A DNA stretch of 50,317 nucleotides. It comes from Zygnema cylindricum (taxonomy: Eukaryota; Streptophyta; Zygnematophyceae; Zygnematales; Zygnemataceae). The position numbers were made by a program, and so were the translations under genes. The notes below the pieces were generated by a model. The model made no database searches. It was given only the letters and a program-made list of their open reading frames with translations, and had not been told where the DNA came from. The stretch is taken from assembly GCA_037447655.1 (NCBI GenBank), contig JBBHKE010001840.1, positions 1 through 50,317 on the forward strand. Direction: 5' to 3'. Shown in pieces: positions 1-11,654 of the stretch (within the stretch, counting starts at the first letter, position 1; each line of letters opens with the position of its first letter).

Positions 1-879
1 GTACGTGTATAAAATAAATATAATTATATTATTAAAAAAAAAAAAGTTTGTTCAAGAATGTGTTGGAAATAATGTGAAAAGTGAAAAAATAATTTTATGT
101 GAATCTCTTGTTTCCTAACATTATCATTTGATTTTTATTTTAATTTTTTTAATTTTTTTTGGCTCAAATTCGATTTGTAAAGTTCCCAGATGCCCATGTT
201 CTTAAAAAATTCTCAAGGCATTTGTGAAATCTTTAATCAAAATTCATTTATTTTTCAATAGCGTTGCACATTGTATCGTAAAACACAGTATATTTTTCCA
301 TATACTACAGGACTGTAGTTAAAGTTTATCACTCAGATTCCTAGTTGTTCAATACGCGCGTTTTTTTCCTTTTTTCCAGTTTCTACGTATTGTACGTGAC
401 TTTTCAAAAAAAAACCCAAAAAAACGTCTACTGTAAACTGAAACTGAAATTTTACGGCAACCTATAGACAAATTACAGAAACTGTTTGATTTTTTACGGA
501 AACTGTACAGAAGTTGACGAAAAGATTCGATGCACGTATCCATACTTTCTGTTCAGTAAACTGAACATAATGTACACAGATATGTACGGAAATTTATCGT
601 CACGTCTACAGACATTTCTAAAGAGACGTTGCGGCGTCACACTATTTGAGCGCCGTAAGTTCAAAATGTGTACGGGCGTCTTCTTCAAATTTTCGAAAAG
701 AAGCGCTATAAATTCTTCAACATTTGAAAGCGAAAATTCAAGGAAGACGCCATTACCGACGCCACGGCAGTAGTTAGAAAACTGCCGTTGAAGCTGTTGA
801 CGAAGAAGTCACGGACCTCCAAAAAAGCAGCCATGCCTACAGTTCGAGGAGAGGAGTGGGACCACGTGAAGACTCCGGA
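1..879. other. AT-rich intergenic DNA, no gene seen
   Basis: No reading frame here has recognisable family motifs. The stretch is AT-rich with A and T runs, followed from about 600 by sequence rich in acg and gtac words like the transposon-derived DNA further on. I see nothing that supports a gene. Confidence 0.5.
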
Positions 880-1024
880 CGGAGAGGTAGAGAGAGAAGG
901 TCATGGCTGCCTGTCTGTGAACGACAGACAATTTTATCCTGACAAAAAACATGGGCGTTCAGCAGGAGTTGAACCTGGGCCTACAGACAACCTTCAAGGC
1001 CGCTAATAGATTTGTCCGTAACCA

Positions 1025-1051
1025 ATTTATGTAGATGATCTGATTCTCACA
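1025..1051 (+). pseudogene. Relic of a Copia reverse transcriptase (YVDD motif)
   Basis: One frame reads IYVDDLILT, the catalytic motif region of Copia-type reverse transcriptases. Neither side continues as recognisable RT, so at most a very short relic remains. The preceding 100 bases (GA-rich, then catggctgcctg, then a B-box-like gttgaacc) resemble a stretch inside the family B LTRs at 33.4 kb, which suggests a mosaic of retroelement pieces. Nine residues could match by chance, so this call is tentative. Confidence 0.35.
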
Positions 1052-1313
1052 AGAGGTGTTTTAATAATACTAGTAAATTAACGGCCGTTACACGGGCATA
1101 AACCGTGTCCTGTTTTATCATACCCCTTTATAATGTCGCTTTATCATGCGCATGGACAGTGTCATGTTTATCAAAACGTCTTATTACTGTTGTACTATTC
1201 AAGTCGGTATGGATATTTGTAGACAACACAACGTTTGACGAAATATTCAGCGAAGAATTTATGACACGAAGTCGTACTTGTTGAAAAGGACCTTTAGCTT
1301 CTGAACTGCCAGC

Positions 1314-1387
1314 ATCCTATAATCAGACGGTCACGAACGAATGATTGACATATCCTATAATCAGACGGTCACGAACGTATGATTGAC
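1314..1387. repeat. Tandem duplication, about 37-bp unit
   Basis: Two adjacent units both contain tcctataatcagacggtcac and end in atgattgac. They are nearly identical. No coding frame runs through them. Confidence 0.75.
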
Positions 1388-1452
1388 GGCTGAAGACTCT
1401 TTACTACTCGTGGCGGCTTTCATCTTTATTCATTGACAGGATCGAGCAGCTA

Positions 1453-1520
1453 AGATCTGACGGTCAAGAACGATTGCTGAGGGAGTAGATCTGACGGTCA
1501 AGAACGATTGTTGAGGGAGT
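1453..1520. repeat. Tandem duplication, 34-bp unit
   Basis: Two adjacent units both begin agatctgacggtcaagaacg and end in tgagggagt, differing at one base. The shared word gacggtca links them to the preceding pair of repeats. Confidence 0.8.
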
Positions 1521-1527
1521 ACTTTGA

Positions 1528-1665
1528 AAGTTACCCGTTTGCTGACGCTAGCAGAGAGACAAAGTTACCCGTTTGCCAACGTAAACCGAGGGGACAAAGC
1601 TACCCGTTTGCTGACGTGGTTCGAGGGACAAAGTTACCCTTCCGGTGACGTCGGGCCGGGGGACA
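1528..1665. repeat. Four degenerate tandem units of 34-36 bp
   Basis: The word aagttaccc (once aagctaccc) recurs near 1528, 1562, 1598 and 1631, each followed by a variable part containing gacg or aacg. The spacing is close to that of the neighbouring 34- and 37-bp repeats. The block falls in a short open frame at 1524-1778, but the composition suggests a repeat-rich LTR or satellite, not a protein. Confidence 0.65.
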
Positions 1666-1780
1666 CGCCGTTTAAGGGTGCAGACGAACAAAAAGTCGGC
1701 CTATTAAAAGATTTTCAAATGGACGACCAAAGGTCTATAACTTTTTTAAAAGAGAATACATGTTATCTTTTATGTTAAGT

Positions 1781-1935
1781 TAAAGTTTGTAATCAGCCGT
1801 CGCCGTCTGTCGCGCGGCCGGCTAGTTTGTCTTTTTCAGTCAAAGTTGTAGTCGATCGTCGCGGTCTGTCGCGCGGCTGGCTAATTTGTCGTTACGTTAA
1901 GTTAGTGGGCTAATTTGTCGTTACGTTAAGTTAGT
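1781..1935. repeat. Nested tandem repeats (about 60 bp and 29 bp)
   Basis: A unit with gtctgtcgcgcggc occurs twice, near 1808 and 1866. It is followed by ggctaatttgtcgttacg repeated at 1879 and 1908 with a period of 29. Short direct duplications of several lengths fit non-coding, transposon-derived DNA. Confidence 0.65.
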
Positions 1936-2199
1936 GGTCCTGGGAGGTTTTATTTAGTCGTGTAGTGGATTGTAGTTTTCGTGGTTTCGCGGAGATTCAG
2001 TTTGACGAAGACCACGTTATGTTTCGTTTGGAGTGTACGGTTGGTATGTACGTTTTGTCTTTAGTTAGTTTTGGTTGTACGTGTGAGTTGTGCCGGGAGT
2101 TCTTTGTGTTTCGCTGTTGACGCAATTTGACTTGTACGCAATTAGTGCGCACTATATGATTTGGGTTGATTTGTAGTTTGAAGTAGTGACGTCATAGTA

Positions 2200-3300
2200 A
2201 ATGTACTATATACTGCAGCTTAGAGGGAGTAGGAAGTTAATCTTTTATGGGAGAAAATGTCTATGAAATATATTGGCTTTTGTGGACAGTTCGTTCTCGT
2301 GTGATATTTTATTTTAATGCTTCCGCTGTAGTCTTGCACTCTGATTTTTGTGTGAGATCCTATCATTTTACCGCTCATTTGACAAAAAGTGTACAAACTG
2401 CGGTACATGTTCAATTCAATTTTTTTAACATGTACGGATTTGTACGGAAAAAAATCATTGACGTTTTTCACGATTTTTTCAAATTGACCTCTCCAGTTTC
2501 TACTTATTGTACGCGCGTTAAAATCGTGCGTAGAATACGTTTTGAAAAACTATGCTCAGATGTGAGTCAAATCTTCTTTAGCACATAATCATATGTTAGG
2601 ATAATTGGGAGAATCGGCGGATCAACTGAAATCATGTTTTGGTTCGATGTGGAGAATCGGTCGTCCTTTGATTTGTTGAAGTTTTGGTTCGCATGGCGCG
2701 ATTCGATTTTTTGTATGGTTTCGCTATTTGCATCGGAGTACCTTATGATCGTTCAATGTACAACGGTTCTGTACCAGCTGGTAAATAGATTATTTATGTA
2801 TGATGGTTCAGTTTGGTTTCTTCTGTATTGTATTGTCTTGAACGGTGACTATGTTATTTAGTGCGCTGTACGTGTCTAGTTCGTTTTAGTACGCGCCACT
2901 TTGTTTCGGCGCTTGAATGTCTTGTTAGGCGCATGTCCTCCTCTGGACTTTGGTGCCCTCTTCTGTGTTGTAGTTAGTGGAGTTAGTGGTCGTTAGTTGT
3001 CGGCGTTACGAATGTATATTAGTCAGTGTTTCAATCGGTTAAGTATGTATTCTAATAGAGATGCATCATGTGTCTGAAGGAGAGACACATCAGGATACGA
3101 AGAGAGAGAAGAAAGACTTTAGTAAGAAGTGAAAGTGGGAGAATTTGTTATTGAAAAGCTTCGACTTAATATTATGATTTTTGGCAGACATGATTTCTCG
3201 TGAGCTGTGAGTGATTTTGGCTGTAAGAACATGTTTATTTAAGCTTCCGCTGTAAGATTTGATTTTTGTTGTGAGCATTCTGTGAGCGCTTTTGCAATCT
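2200..3300. repeat. Diverged direct repeat of about 150 bp, copies near 2.2 and 3.15 kb
   Basis: Segments around 2216-2365 and 3110-3290 share an order of words: gggagaa, then cttccgctgta, then tgatttttgt and tgtgag. They could be ends of an old LTR pair or two copies of a short element. The 700 bases between them hold no recognisable gene. Confidence 0.35.
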
Positions 3301-3340
3301 TTAACATCATAAATTAGAGTGGACAACGTTGTGAAGTTCA

Positions 3341-4565
3341 TGAAAGTTCACACGACAACAAAAATTGCATATTAAATGCTCAACAAAAAATGTATTCCTC
3401 CATAAGTTTATATATATAAAACAACGTACGTACAAATCTTCTTTTACTCTTTGATCTTTCAACGCCTCCAAAGTAAACTACGCCTCCAAAAAGATAACTC
3501 TACCACTAGGAGTGTTGTTCCATTAGGCGGTCTCACTAAATGTCAAAATGCGTTTACTGAAGCTATCGTTCCATTGTGTCGGGTCGGTAATTGACATACT
3601 ATTTGCGTGGCACACTTTGATTTGTCCAATTAATAGATGGATACGATTATGTTAATCTTCAAAGAATCTCCGACAGCGAATTGTGACCACATATTTGTAC
3701 CAGCGAAGGTAAAAAGTAACTCGTACGACGAATTAGATAAAATCTATACGGGCGTACGAAACTTAAGTTTTGTAAAAGCGTACGAAAATGTCAGAATGGT
3801 AAGTGGATAGCAACAGAAGCGTGAAACAATATCCTCCGTCAAAGATTTTCTTGCGGCTTCCAGTGGCCTTGCATCCTCCTTGGCAGAAAGCACATGTCAC
3901 ATGCAACGTGTACCCACCTGGTCGCGTGATCGTCGTGGATATTTGTTCACTTTTCCACGAGGAACAATGTTATTCGTTCGGGCGCTAAAAATTGACCTAT
4001 TTCGGGTAACATGTTGCAAATTGAAGGTGTCAGACAATGGCATATCCGATTATGCATCCGACGGTCCACGTTTATGCCAATAAACATGGAGAATCAAATC
4101 CCTCATTCCGTAGGCTTTTTTTTTTTACATCTAATTTTTTTTGGAACGGCACTGTACGAAAGAGTACGCATTTCAGTAAACAACGACATATTTTCCCTAA
4201 TGGAACATTACCCTAAGTCTTTAGAATATATATATGCACACGACTAGAAACGCGTAAGTGTCAACGTGGCGAAATATACAACCGACAATTGCGAACCGAC
4301 TTGAACTACACGTTACGACTAGAAAAGTAAACTACGAACCAACTTGAACCACACGGTACAACTCACACTTACGTGAAACGAAACGAACAAACAATTTCCA
4401 CTTCACTTCTACGTTACAACTCAAACTTACGTGAAACAAAACGAACAACCGATTTTCACGTCACTTCAAATGTCAAGCGACGCAACTACTTCATCGCTGG
4501 TCGTCAATACTTTAGCTACAAGAATGTCTTGTCGATAAATGAGTGCTCAATAATTAGTCATAACA
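3341..4565 (-). repeat. LTR of Copia family A, minus-strand copy, interrupted by a DNA transposon
   Basis: Read on the minus strand this starts TGTTATGACTAATTA and ends ACTTTCA, and it matches the LTR at 9831-10298. The match breaks at 4213 and resumes at 3519 because a 694-bp transposon sits inside; without it the LTR would be about 530 bp. The shared stretch containing aacgcctccaaagtaaac (about 3470) is nearly identical to its inverted partner near 10160. TG...CA termini and the adjacent purine tract (ccccctctttctga on this strand) support an LTR. Confidence 0.8.
3520..4213. mobile_element. 694-bp non-autonomous DNA transposon nested in an LTR
   Basis: It is bounded by inverted ends that share tgttccattagg (left gagtgttgttccattagg, right reverse complement gggtaatgttccattagg). 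It is flanked by TAG on the left and TAA on the right, where the uninterrupted LTR copy has a single TAA. Length and termini match the element at 21868-22556. GGGT-type ends with a 3-bp TWA-like duplication fit the PIF/Harbinger group, which is an inference. No transposase frame is present, so it would depend on an enzyme encoded elsewhere. Confidence 0.7.
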
Positions 4566-6505
4566 TTCCCCCTCTTTCTGAGATAATCAAAGCCCCCTCT
4601 TACTCCATGCCCACTAACTTTTTTCCCATTTCATATAATTCTTTCAATGCTGCGTTAGTCAACATATCATCAGCTTGTTCCTCTGTAGGTACAAACACAA
4701 ATTTAACCTCTTCTTCCGAAACTAAATCTGGAACAAAATGCCACTAAATTTAAATGTGCAATGTGCGCTTATGTAAAATATGATTTATACTAAGTGCAAT
4801 GGAGGACATGTTATCACTCAATATTTGCATGCATTTTTTTTTCCACTCCAACCTTCGATAAAAAATCCTTAATCTACACGGCATTCTTTGCAGCATGACA
4901 TGCAACCATATATTCCGCCTCCGTAGATGAGAGTGCCATAGTAGGTTGCAAGCGGGAATTTTAAGAGATGGCTCTTTCTGCAACTAAAGACACATATCAT
5001 GACGTAGACCTTGCTATATCATGGTCCCCTCCATAGTTGACATCACAATATCTATAACAATTCAAGCTCTAACCTTTCTTATAAACAATTCTAAGACTAA
5101 GTATTCCAGCCAAATATCTAAAGATTCTCTTCACTGCCTCCCAATGTATCTTTTTCGGATTGCTACAATACCGACTAACCACACTCAATGCTCCACTAAT
5201 TTTTGGCCTAGTTCCGACACTCAAATACATGAAGCTTTTGACTGCTTCACTATACTGGGCATCAACCTTGGGACTTTTAACAAAGTTAGAAAGTTTGTCA
5301 CCAGGACCAAGAGGAGTTCCAAGTGGCTTACAATTTAAAAACCAAAATCTTTCTATTACCTCTTTTGTATATTATACTTCGCTTAACTTCATGTCTCCGT
5401 TCCTACTCCTTTGAATCAAAATTCCCACTATGTATTGTACATCCTCTTAATCCGTAATTCTAAATGGTTTTCTAAATTCACTTTTTAATTTTCCAAGTAA
5501 ATTTAAGTTGTGAGAGATGGAAATGAAATCATCTACGTATACATTGAAAAGTATCATGTCCCAACCTTCTCCTCGAGTGTACACTCCACAATTTGCAGTT
5601 AGCCTCTTAAATTCCAAAGTTTGTAAAAGCTTGTGAAGCTTATGGTTCCATTTTCTTGGTGCCTGCTTCAAACCATACAATGACTTCCCCAACCTCCATA
5701 CCTTACCATTCTTTTTAGAAACTCCTTCTAGAATCTTCATATACATCTCCTCCTCTATTTCAATATTTAAAAAGGTTGTCTCTACATCCATCTGTTCGAT
5801 ATGCATTCCTTCTGCTGCCGCGATTGCAATAATTGCACGCAATGAATCGAACTTAACTACAAGTGCAAAATTCTCTGACTAGTCAAAACCTTCCTTTTGC
5901 TAGAAAACCTTATATAATAATCGTGCTTTATACTTAAGAATTTCTCCCGAGGCTCCCGTCTTTGTCTTAAAATCCCCCTTTGAGTCTATCACCTTCTTAC
6001 CAACCGGTAAGTCTACTTCTTCAAAACAATCATTTTTTTTTACAAAATCAAAATCCTTTATAAATGTTGGTTTCCACTTCTCCTCTTATTCGTCCAAGTA
6101 TCGAGCCTCTTGATATGATTGAGGATTGATCAAACAATTTTCTGTAAGTGCCTTTCATAAGAGGAACGATTGCACACTTCCTTCTCAAATTTTATAAATT
6201 GCTCTTTGGTAACTAGTTTGCTTTTTGTATGACTGTCCTGTTGTGAATCTTTCTAGTGCCTTCCCTTTTGTTGATCTCATACTTCTCCGTACATCATCTG
6301 CAATTTTCTTAAGTGAATCACTACTCTGAATCTTGTCATCATCCTCCTTCTCCAAGGGTGTCTTTTCTGATATCATGCTGTTAGTGCGAGTAAGTGATTC
6401 TCTAATGACCTTATCTCCTTGTGATTCGTTGCTGGTGAGCTTAGGTGTCGGAACTTTCTCTAAATCTTTGGACATTTGAAAACTCAATCTACCAGAATCC
6501 ATCAT
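4566..6505 (-). pseudogene. Copia family A, minus-strand copy: hinge, RT, RNase H (broken)
   Basis: Reading leftwards from 6505: a hinge region after integrase (6505-6185, with TPKLTSNESQGDK and SMRSTKGKA), then RT (5842-5447) with [16 protein letters not shown] and the catalytic VYVDDFISIS, then an RNase H-like end (about 5100-4640), a purine tract and the LTR. Stops and frameshifts separate the blocks, so no full polyprotein can be made. Gag, protease and integrase are absent: homology to the plus copy starts abruptly at about 6505, where the oppositely oriented copy begins. This copy is dead. Confidence 0.85.
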
Positions 6506-6509
6506 AGTG

Positions 6510-9500
6510 CCTAACGGTTCGATTATGGTTATTGATATAGTGGGAAAAGTACAGTTGATCTACCGACACTAGATAAAGAAGGGACAACTATAGTCAATAA
6601 ATAACGTTTTTACAATGTGTTTTATAATCTAGGAAGATGCATCAATCTCTTAAGTGTCCCACAACTTTATAATAGAGGTGGAAAGAATGTATAGAAGGAG
6701 GTAAAATTATTTTGAGTAGTAAAACATGACCATTTGCAGAGGGCATCGTAACTGAAAATATGCAAAGTAGGTTGATTTTGAGGAAACCAAAAAATAGGAC
6801 AGCGGATGAAGAAGGGCACCTTCACTCGGTAGAGGTCAACAAGGAGGACCTCACGTTGTGGCATCATTGAATGTGTCACACTTCAGAGAGTAACATCAAA
6901 GGGATGATTCGTCATAGTGCGGTTCGAGGACTTGACGTGGCAATAGGAGAGAAAGCTATTGGGTGTGTAGGTTGCACAAAAGGGAAGCATAAAAGGAAGC
7001 CCCCCCCAGTGAAAGATCTTCATTTCAGGGTAAATGCCCTTTAGACCTTGTTCGTGTAGATCTTTGTGGAGACAAACATCTAAAAACTATTGGAAAAATA
7101 AATACATTATGGTGGTAATTGATGATTTCAGCAAGAAGACATGGGTGTATCTTTTAAAGTCTAACTCAGACGCATTAGAGACATTTAAAGAATTTGTGGT
7201 CATGGCTGAGAGGGAAAGCGTGAGGCAGGTAAAGACGCATTAGAGACATTTAAAGAATTTGTGGTCATGGCTGAGAGGGAAAGCGTGAGGCAGGTAAAGG
7301 CAGTATGATCAGACCGTGGAGGTGAATTTCTTGCCTTTGCTAGATTTTGCAAAGAGACGGGGATTAAGCGGTAGTTCACGGCTCCTTATTCCCCACAATC
7401 GAATGGAATTGCAGAGAGGTAAAATCGGACATTGCAAGAGATGGTGCGGGCCATGCTCCACACGACAAAACTCACACGTCGTCTTTGGGGAGAAGCAATT
7501 AGGGCAGCCAATCATGTTACCAACCGCAGAATCAACTAGGCTTTATGCAACAAAACACCCGAGGAACTTTGGAGTGGACAAGTGCCTAATGTGAAAAACT
7601 TAAGGATTTGGGGATGTGAGGCTAAAGGGTATCTAGAGGAAAGAAATCGAAAGGGGAAGTTTGTGCACGGTCATGGGAAGGAGAGTTTGTGGGGTATATT
7701 GAAAATTCAATGTAGTTCTGGATTTATAACCCCGATAATAAAAGGGTTAAAGAGTCTAGAAATGTGGGTTTTATGAAAATTTGGAATGGATGGTGAAAAG
7801 AGCTAATGAGTCTAAACAAGCACAAGATTACGAGGAGGAGAGTCATTATGAGAAATTCATAGGAGAGGCGGAGGAAGAGGAAGAAGTTTTGATGGAGTTA
7901 GGGACAAAGAAAAAGGTGCGATTTGTAGAGAAAACTTTAGAGAAAGTTCTGACACCTAAGCTCACCAACAACGATTCACAAGGAGATAAGTTCATTAGAT
8001 AATCACCTACTCACACTAACAACGTGATATCAGAAGAGACTCTTGGAAAATGAGGAAGATCGCAAGATTGTGAGTAGTGATTCAGATAAGGAATTTGCAG
8101 GGGATGTGCACAGAAGTAAGAGATCAACAAAAGGGAAGGCACCAAACAATTCTCACCAGGACAGTCATACAAAAAGCAAACTAGTTACCAGAGGGCAATT
8201 TCCGAAATTAGAGAAAAAAGGGCGGAATCCTTCATCTTATGAAAGGCAATTACAGAAAATTATCCGATCAATCCTCAATCATTTTGAAAGGCTCGAGACT
8301 CAAAAAGATGGGAGGAGAAGTGGAAACTGGCGTTTATAAAGGAGTTTAACGCTGTGAAAGCAAATGGGTGTTTTAAAAAAGTAGACTTACCGGTTGGTAA
8401 AAAATAATAGACTCAAAATGGGTTATTAAGACAAAGACGAGAGCCTTGGGAGAAATTCTGAAGTATAAGGCATGGTGATTATGTAAGGGCTTCCACCAGA
8501 AAGAGGGTCTTTACTATTCAAAGACTTTTGCTCCCGTAGTAAAGTTCAATTCATTGCGTGCAATTATTGCAACGGCGGCAGCGGAAACGAATGCATATCC
8601 AACAGATGGATGTGGAGACAGCCTTTTTAAATGGTGAATTAGAGGAGGAGGTGTATATGGAAAATACAGAAGGAGTTCCTAAAAATAATAGTAGGGTGTG
8701 GAGGTTAGGACAGGCATTGTATGGTTTGAAGCAGGCACCAAGAAATGGAACCATAAGCTTCACAAGGTTTTCCTAACTTTGGGATTTAAGAGGCTTACTG
8801 CAAATTGTGGAGTGTACACCCGTGGAGAAGGTTGGGACATGATACTTTTCAATGTATACGTAGATGATTTCATTTCCATCTCTCACAACTTAAATTTACT
8901 TGGAAAATTAAAAAGTGAATTTTGAAAACCATTGAGAATTACGGATTTAGGGGATGGACAATACATAATGGGAATTTTGATTTAGAGGAGTAGGAACAGA
9001 GACATTAAGTTAAGCCAAGTACAATATACAAAAGAGGTACTATAAATATTTGGGTTTTTAAATTGTAAGCCACATGGAACTCCTCTTGGTCCTCGTGACA
9101 AGCTTTGTAACTTTGTTAAAAGTCTTGAGGTTGATGCCCAGTATAGTGAAGCAATCAAAAGCTTGATGTGTTTGAGTGTTGGATCTAGGCCAAAGATTAG
9201 TGTCGCATTGAGTCTGGTTAGTCAGTATTGTTGCAATCCGAAAAAGATACATTGGGAGGCAGTGAAGATAATCTTTAGATATTTGGCTGGAATACTTAGT
9301 CTTTGAATTGTTTATAAGAAAGGTTGGTGCTTGTATTGTTATGGATATTATCATGCCGACTATGGAGGGGACCATGATACAGGAAGGTCTATGTCAAGAT
9401 ATTTGATTTTACTTGCAGAATGAGTTATCTCTTGGAATTCCCGCTTGCAACCTACTATGGCACTCTCATCCACGGAGTCAGTATATATGGTTACATGTCA

Positions 9501-9830
9501 TACTGCGAAGAATGCAGTGTCGATTAAGACATTTTTATCGGAGGTTGGAGTGGAAAAAAAAAATACATGCAAATATTGAGTGATAACATGTCATTTATTG
9601 CACTTAGTAAAAATCCTATTTTGCTTAAGCACACAAAGCACATTAAATTTAGTGGCATTTTGTTCGAGATTCGATTTTGAAAGAAGAGGCTGAATTTGTG
9701 TTTGTATCGAGAAGAGAACAAGCTGTTGATATGTTGACTAAAACAACATTGGAGGAAGTGTATGAAATGGGATAAATGTTAGTGGGAATTGAGTTAGAGG
9801 GGGCTTTGAGTGTCTCAGTAAGAGAGGGAA
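6510..9830 (+). pseudogene. Copia family A, plus-strand copy: protease end to RNase H (broken)
   Basis: In order: remains of the protease/pre-integrase region (6590-7010) with LWHH and TSERVTSKG-like words; integrase (7030-7560) with IDDFSKKTWVYLLKS, the DDE-type SDRGGEF stretch near 7310 and QSNGIAER near 7400; an acidic hinge (7760-8330); RT (8390-9060) with [26 protein letters not shown] and YVDDFISIS; RNase H (9200-9760). Many stops and frameshifts and a 65-bp duplication in integrase inactivate it. Gag and the 5' LTR are missing. The family normally encodes gag-PR-INT-RT-RH as one polyprotein. Confidence 0.85.
7170..7299 (+). repeat. 65-bp tandem duplication inside integrase
   Basis: The stretch beginning acgcattagagacattt and ending gtgaggcaggtaaag is present twice, back to back. 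Because 65 is not a multiple of three, it shifts the integrase frame. The two units look identical, so the duplication is younger than most other damage in this copy. Confidence 0.9.
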
Positions 9831-10298
9831 TGATAGGACTAATTAGTGAGCACTCGTTTAGCGACGAGAAATTCTCGTAGCTAAAGTATCGATGACCAGC
9901 GACAAAGTAGTTTTGTCGCTAGATATTTGAAGTGACGTGGAAATTATGTGTTCTCTTCGTTTCACTTAAGTTCTAGTAGTACCATGTAGATCAAGTCATT
10001 AATTGGTTGAATTTCGTTGTTGGTCAAGTAGTTCAGGACGGCTACCTATTGTTGGTCATATAGTCGTGTGACGTTTCGCCACGTTGACTCTTAATAATTC
10101 TTAGTCGTGTACGTATATATATTTGTTCAGACTTAGTAATTGGTTTATCTTTTGGAGGCGTAGTTTACTTTGGAGGCGTTGAAAGATCAGAGAGTAAAGA
10201 AAATTTGTATATACTTTGTTTTTAATATATTGATTTACGAAGGAAGACATTCTTTGTTGAGTATTTATTATACAATTTTATTGTCGTGTTAACTTTCA
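9831..10298 (+). repeat. LTR of Copia family A, plus-strand copy (468 bp)
   Basis: It follows a purine tract (gtaagagaggga), starts TGATAGGACTAATTAG and ends TTAACTTTCA. It matches the inverted LTR at 3341-4565 apart from that copy's nested transposon. No 5-bp target duplication links the outer ends of the two LTRs (gttca before 3341, acttt after 10298). Confidence 0.8.
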
Positions 10299-11240
10299 AC
10301 TTTCGCATGTAACTGAAACTTTTAGTCTTATAACTTTGTTTTTAGCGAAGATTCTCCGTACAAGTTTTAGAGCATTCCTATGTAAAGAAATGAAATCATT
10401 ACTTTAAAAAATGACGGATGTAGACGTGGGTGTAATGTGTGACGGTTGTAGATGACTACAAAACTCGCGACAATTGATGACGTTTACACAATAGCGACGG
10501 TTATTGGCGTCTTGTACTTGTAACATTGTAGATGTTTAGGGTTTGTGACATTTTGACATCACACTCACTTATGAGAGCGTCGAAGTCACAAATTCAACAA
10601 ATTTCCGCCATTGTTTCTTGATTGTGCTTTTTTGTCTTTTCTCACTCTCCTTGCCATCAAAATACACCCAAAGATAGTCAAAATAAATATTTTTTAGAGA
10701 TCTTTCATTTGATACCATTATTAACGTTTTTCATTGCAATAATTGTGAGATAAACGCAGTAGTGAGAGAGGGAGATAGAGAGAGAGGCGCTTTCACGGAC
10801 TTTGCTTTTGCCAAATGGCGTCCGTTGGTCAAGACCCCCTCCACGACCCTTGTACGAAAAAAAGCGCACAGAAAAAAGTCACGCATAGCCTGGAAACGTG
10901 CAGTGGGTTTTTTTTATGTACTCCGCGCAAGAAAATTGTCAAAAACTTCCGACACATGCGACAACATTTGCCAATTCGCTCACTTCATGGAACTTTATTT
11001 AAAATCACCTCGCGAGGTGATTTTATATAAAGTTTGAAGATGAGTTGGAAGGACGCGAAAGTGGGTTGAAACGTCCTAGACGACAAACTGCAGTACATAT
11101 AAAGTTTTAAGGTAACGCAATTTGTACGTTGATTTTTAAAGGTCTCGCCCAATTCGGGAGGTACAATAGATCCTAAAATATAAAATTTGATGCGTGCAAA
11201 CAAGCCATGATCAAATGTTTCGGACATACATTTGATTTCT
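10299..11240 (+). mobile_element. Truncated copy of the GGGTACG-family DNA transposon
   Basis: From catgtaact near 10306 the sequence follows the element at 13104-14061: ctatgtaaagaaatgaaatc, then ggttgtaga and tagatgtttaggg, then the ctttcattt stretch, a GA-rich patch and gaggtgatttt. Its terminal GGG end is missing exactly where the Copia LTR stops, so the LTR probably lies in its terminal repeat. The right end was not found. No transposase frame is present. Confidence 0.6.
10991..11034. repeat. 44-bp near-perfect palindrome
   Basis: Two 22-base arms centred between 11012 and 11013 are reverse complements except for one mismatch; the core reads cacctcgcgaggtg. It could extrude as a cruciform or form a hairpin in RNA. 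The related element at 13104-14061 has only one side (ggtcgcgaggtgattttt, about 13812), so the palindrome arose in this copy or decayed in the other. Confidence 0.9.
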
Positions 11241-11654
11241 TCGATTTTTTTTTCATTATGTTTTTACTGACGATTCGGCTAATTCTTCGTCGCCAAAAAG
11301 AAAAAAAGAAATTGTTTCTTTATTTCAAAAAGTGCTATGGAAAAATCCTTCAAGGATGGCCAAAAGGATGACCTCTGTCATCCCATTGGGGGTAAAAAAG
11401 TGATCCTCGTTGAAATCGAACCGTGAAATGACCACTTTGTGAACCCAATGGGCGTTGCCCTAAAGTTTTACGCAATGGTAATTTTAGGGCATTAGGTTTA
11501 ACCGTTTCAACAATCAGATGCATTTTCATCAAAAGTGGACATCAAGTGGTACAATACATACACGAAGGCGTAATACGCACGCGAAATCGCAACCCCGCAA
11601 AAATATGGAACACAAATTGCTTACGAAAACAGTACTATACCATACATGGTTGTA
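11241..11654. other. Intergenic, no gene seen
   Basis: The stretch includes a pair of imperfect inverted words (cccattgggggta near 11391 and aacccaatgggcgtt near 11442). They may belong to another small transposon whose ends I cannot place. No gene is evident. Confidence 0.4.
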
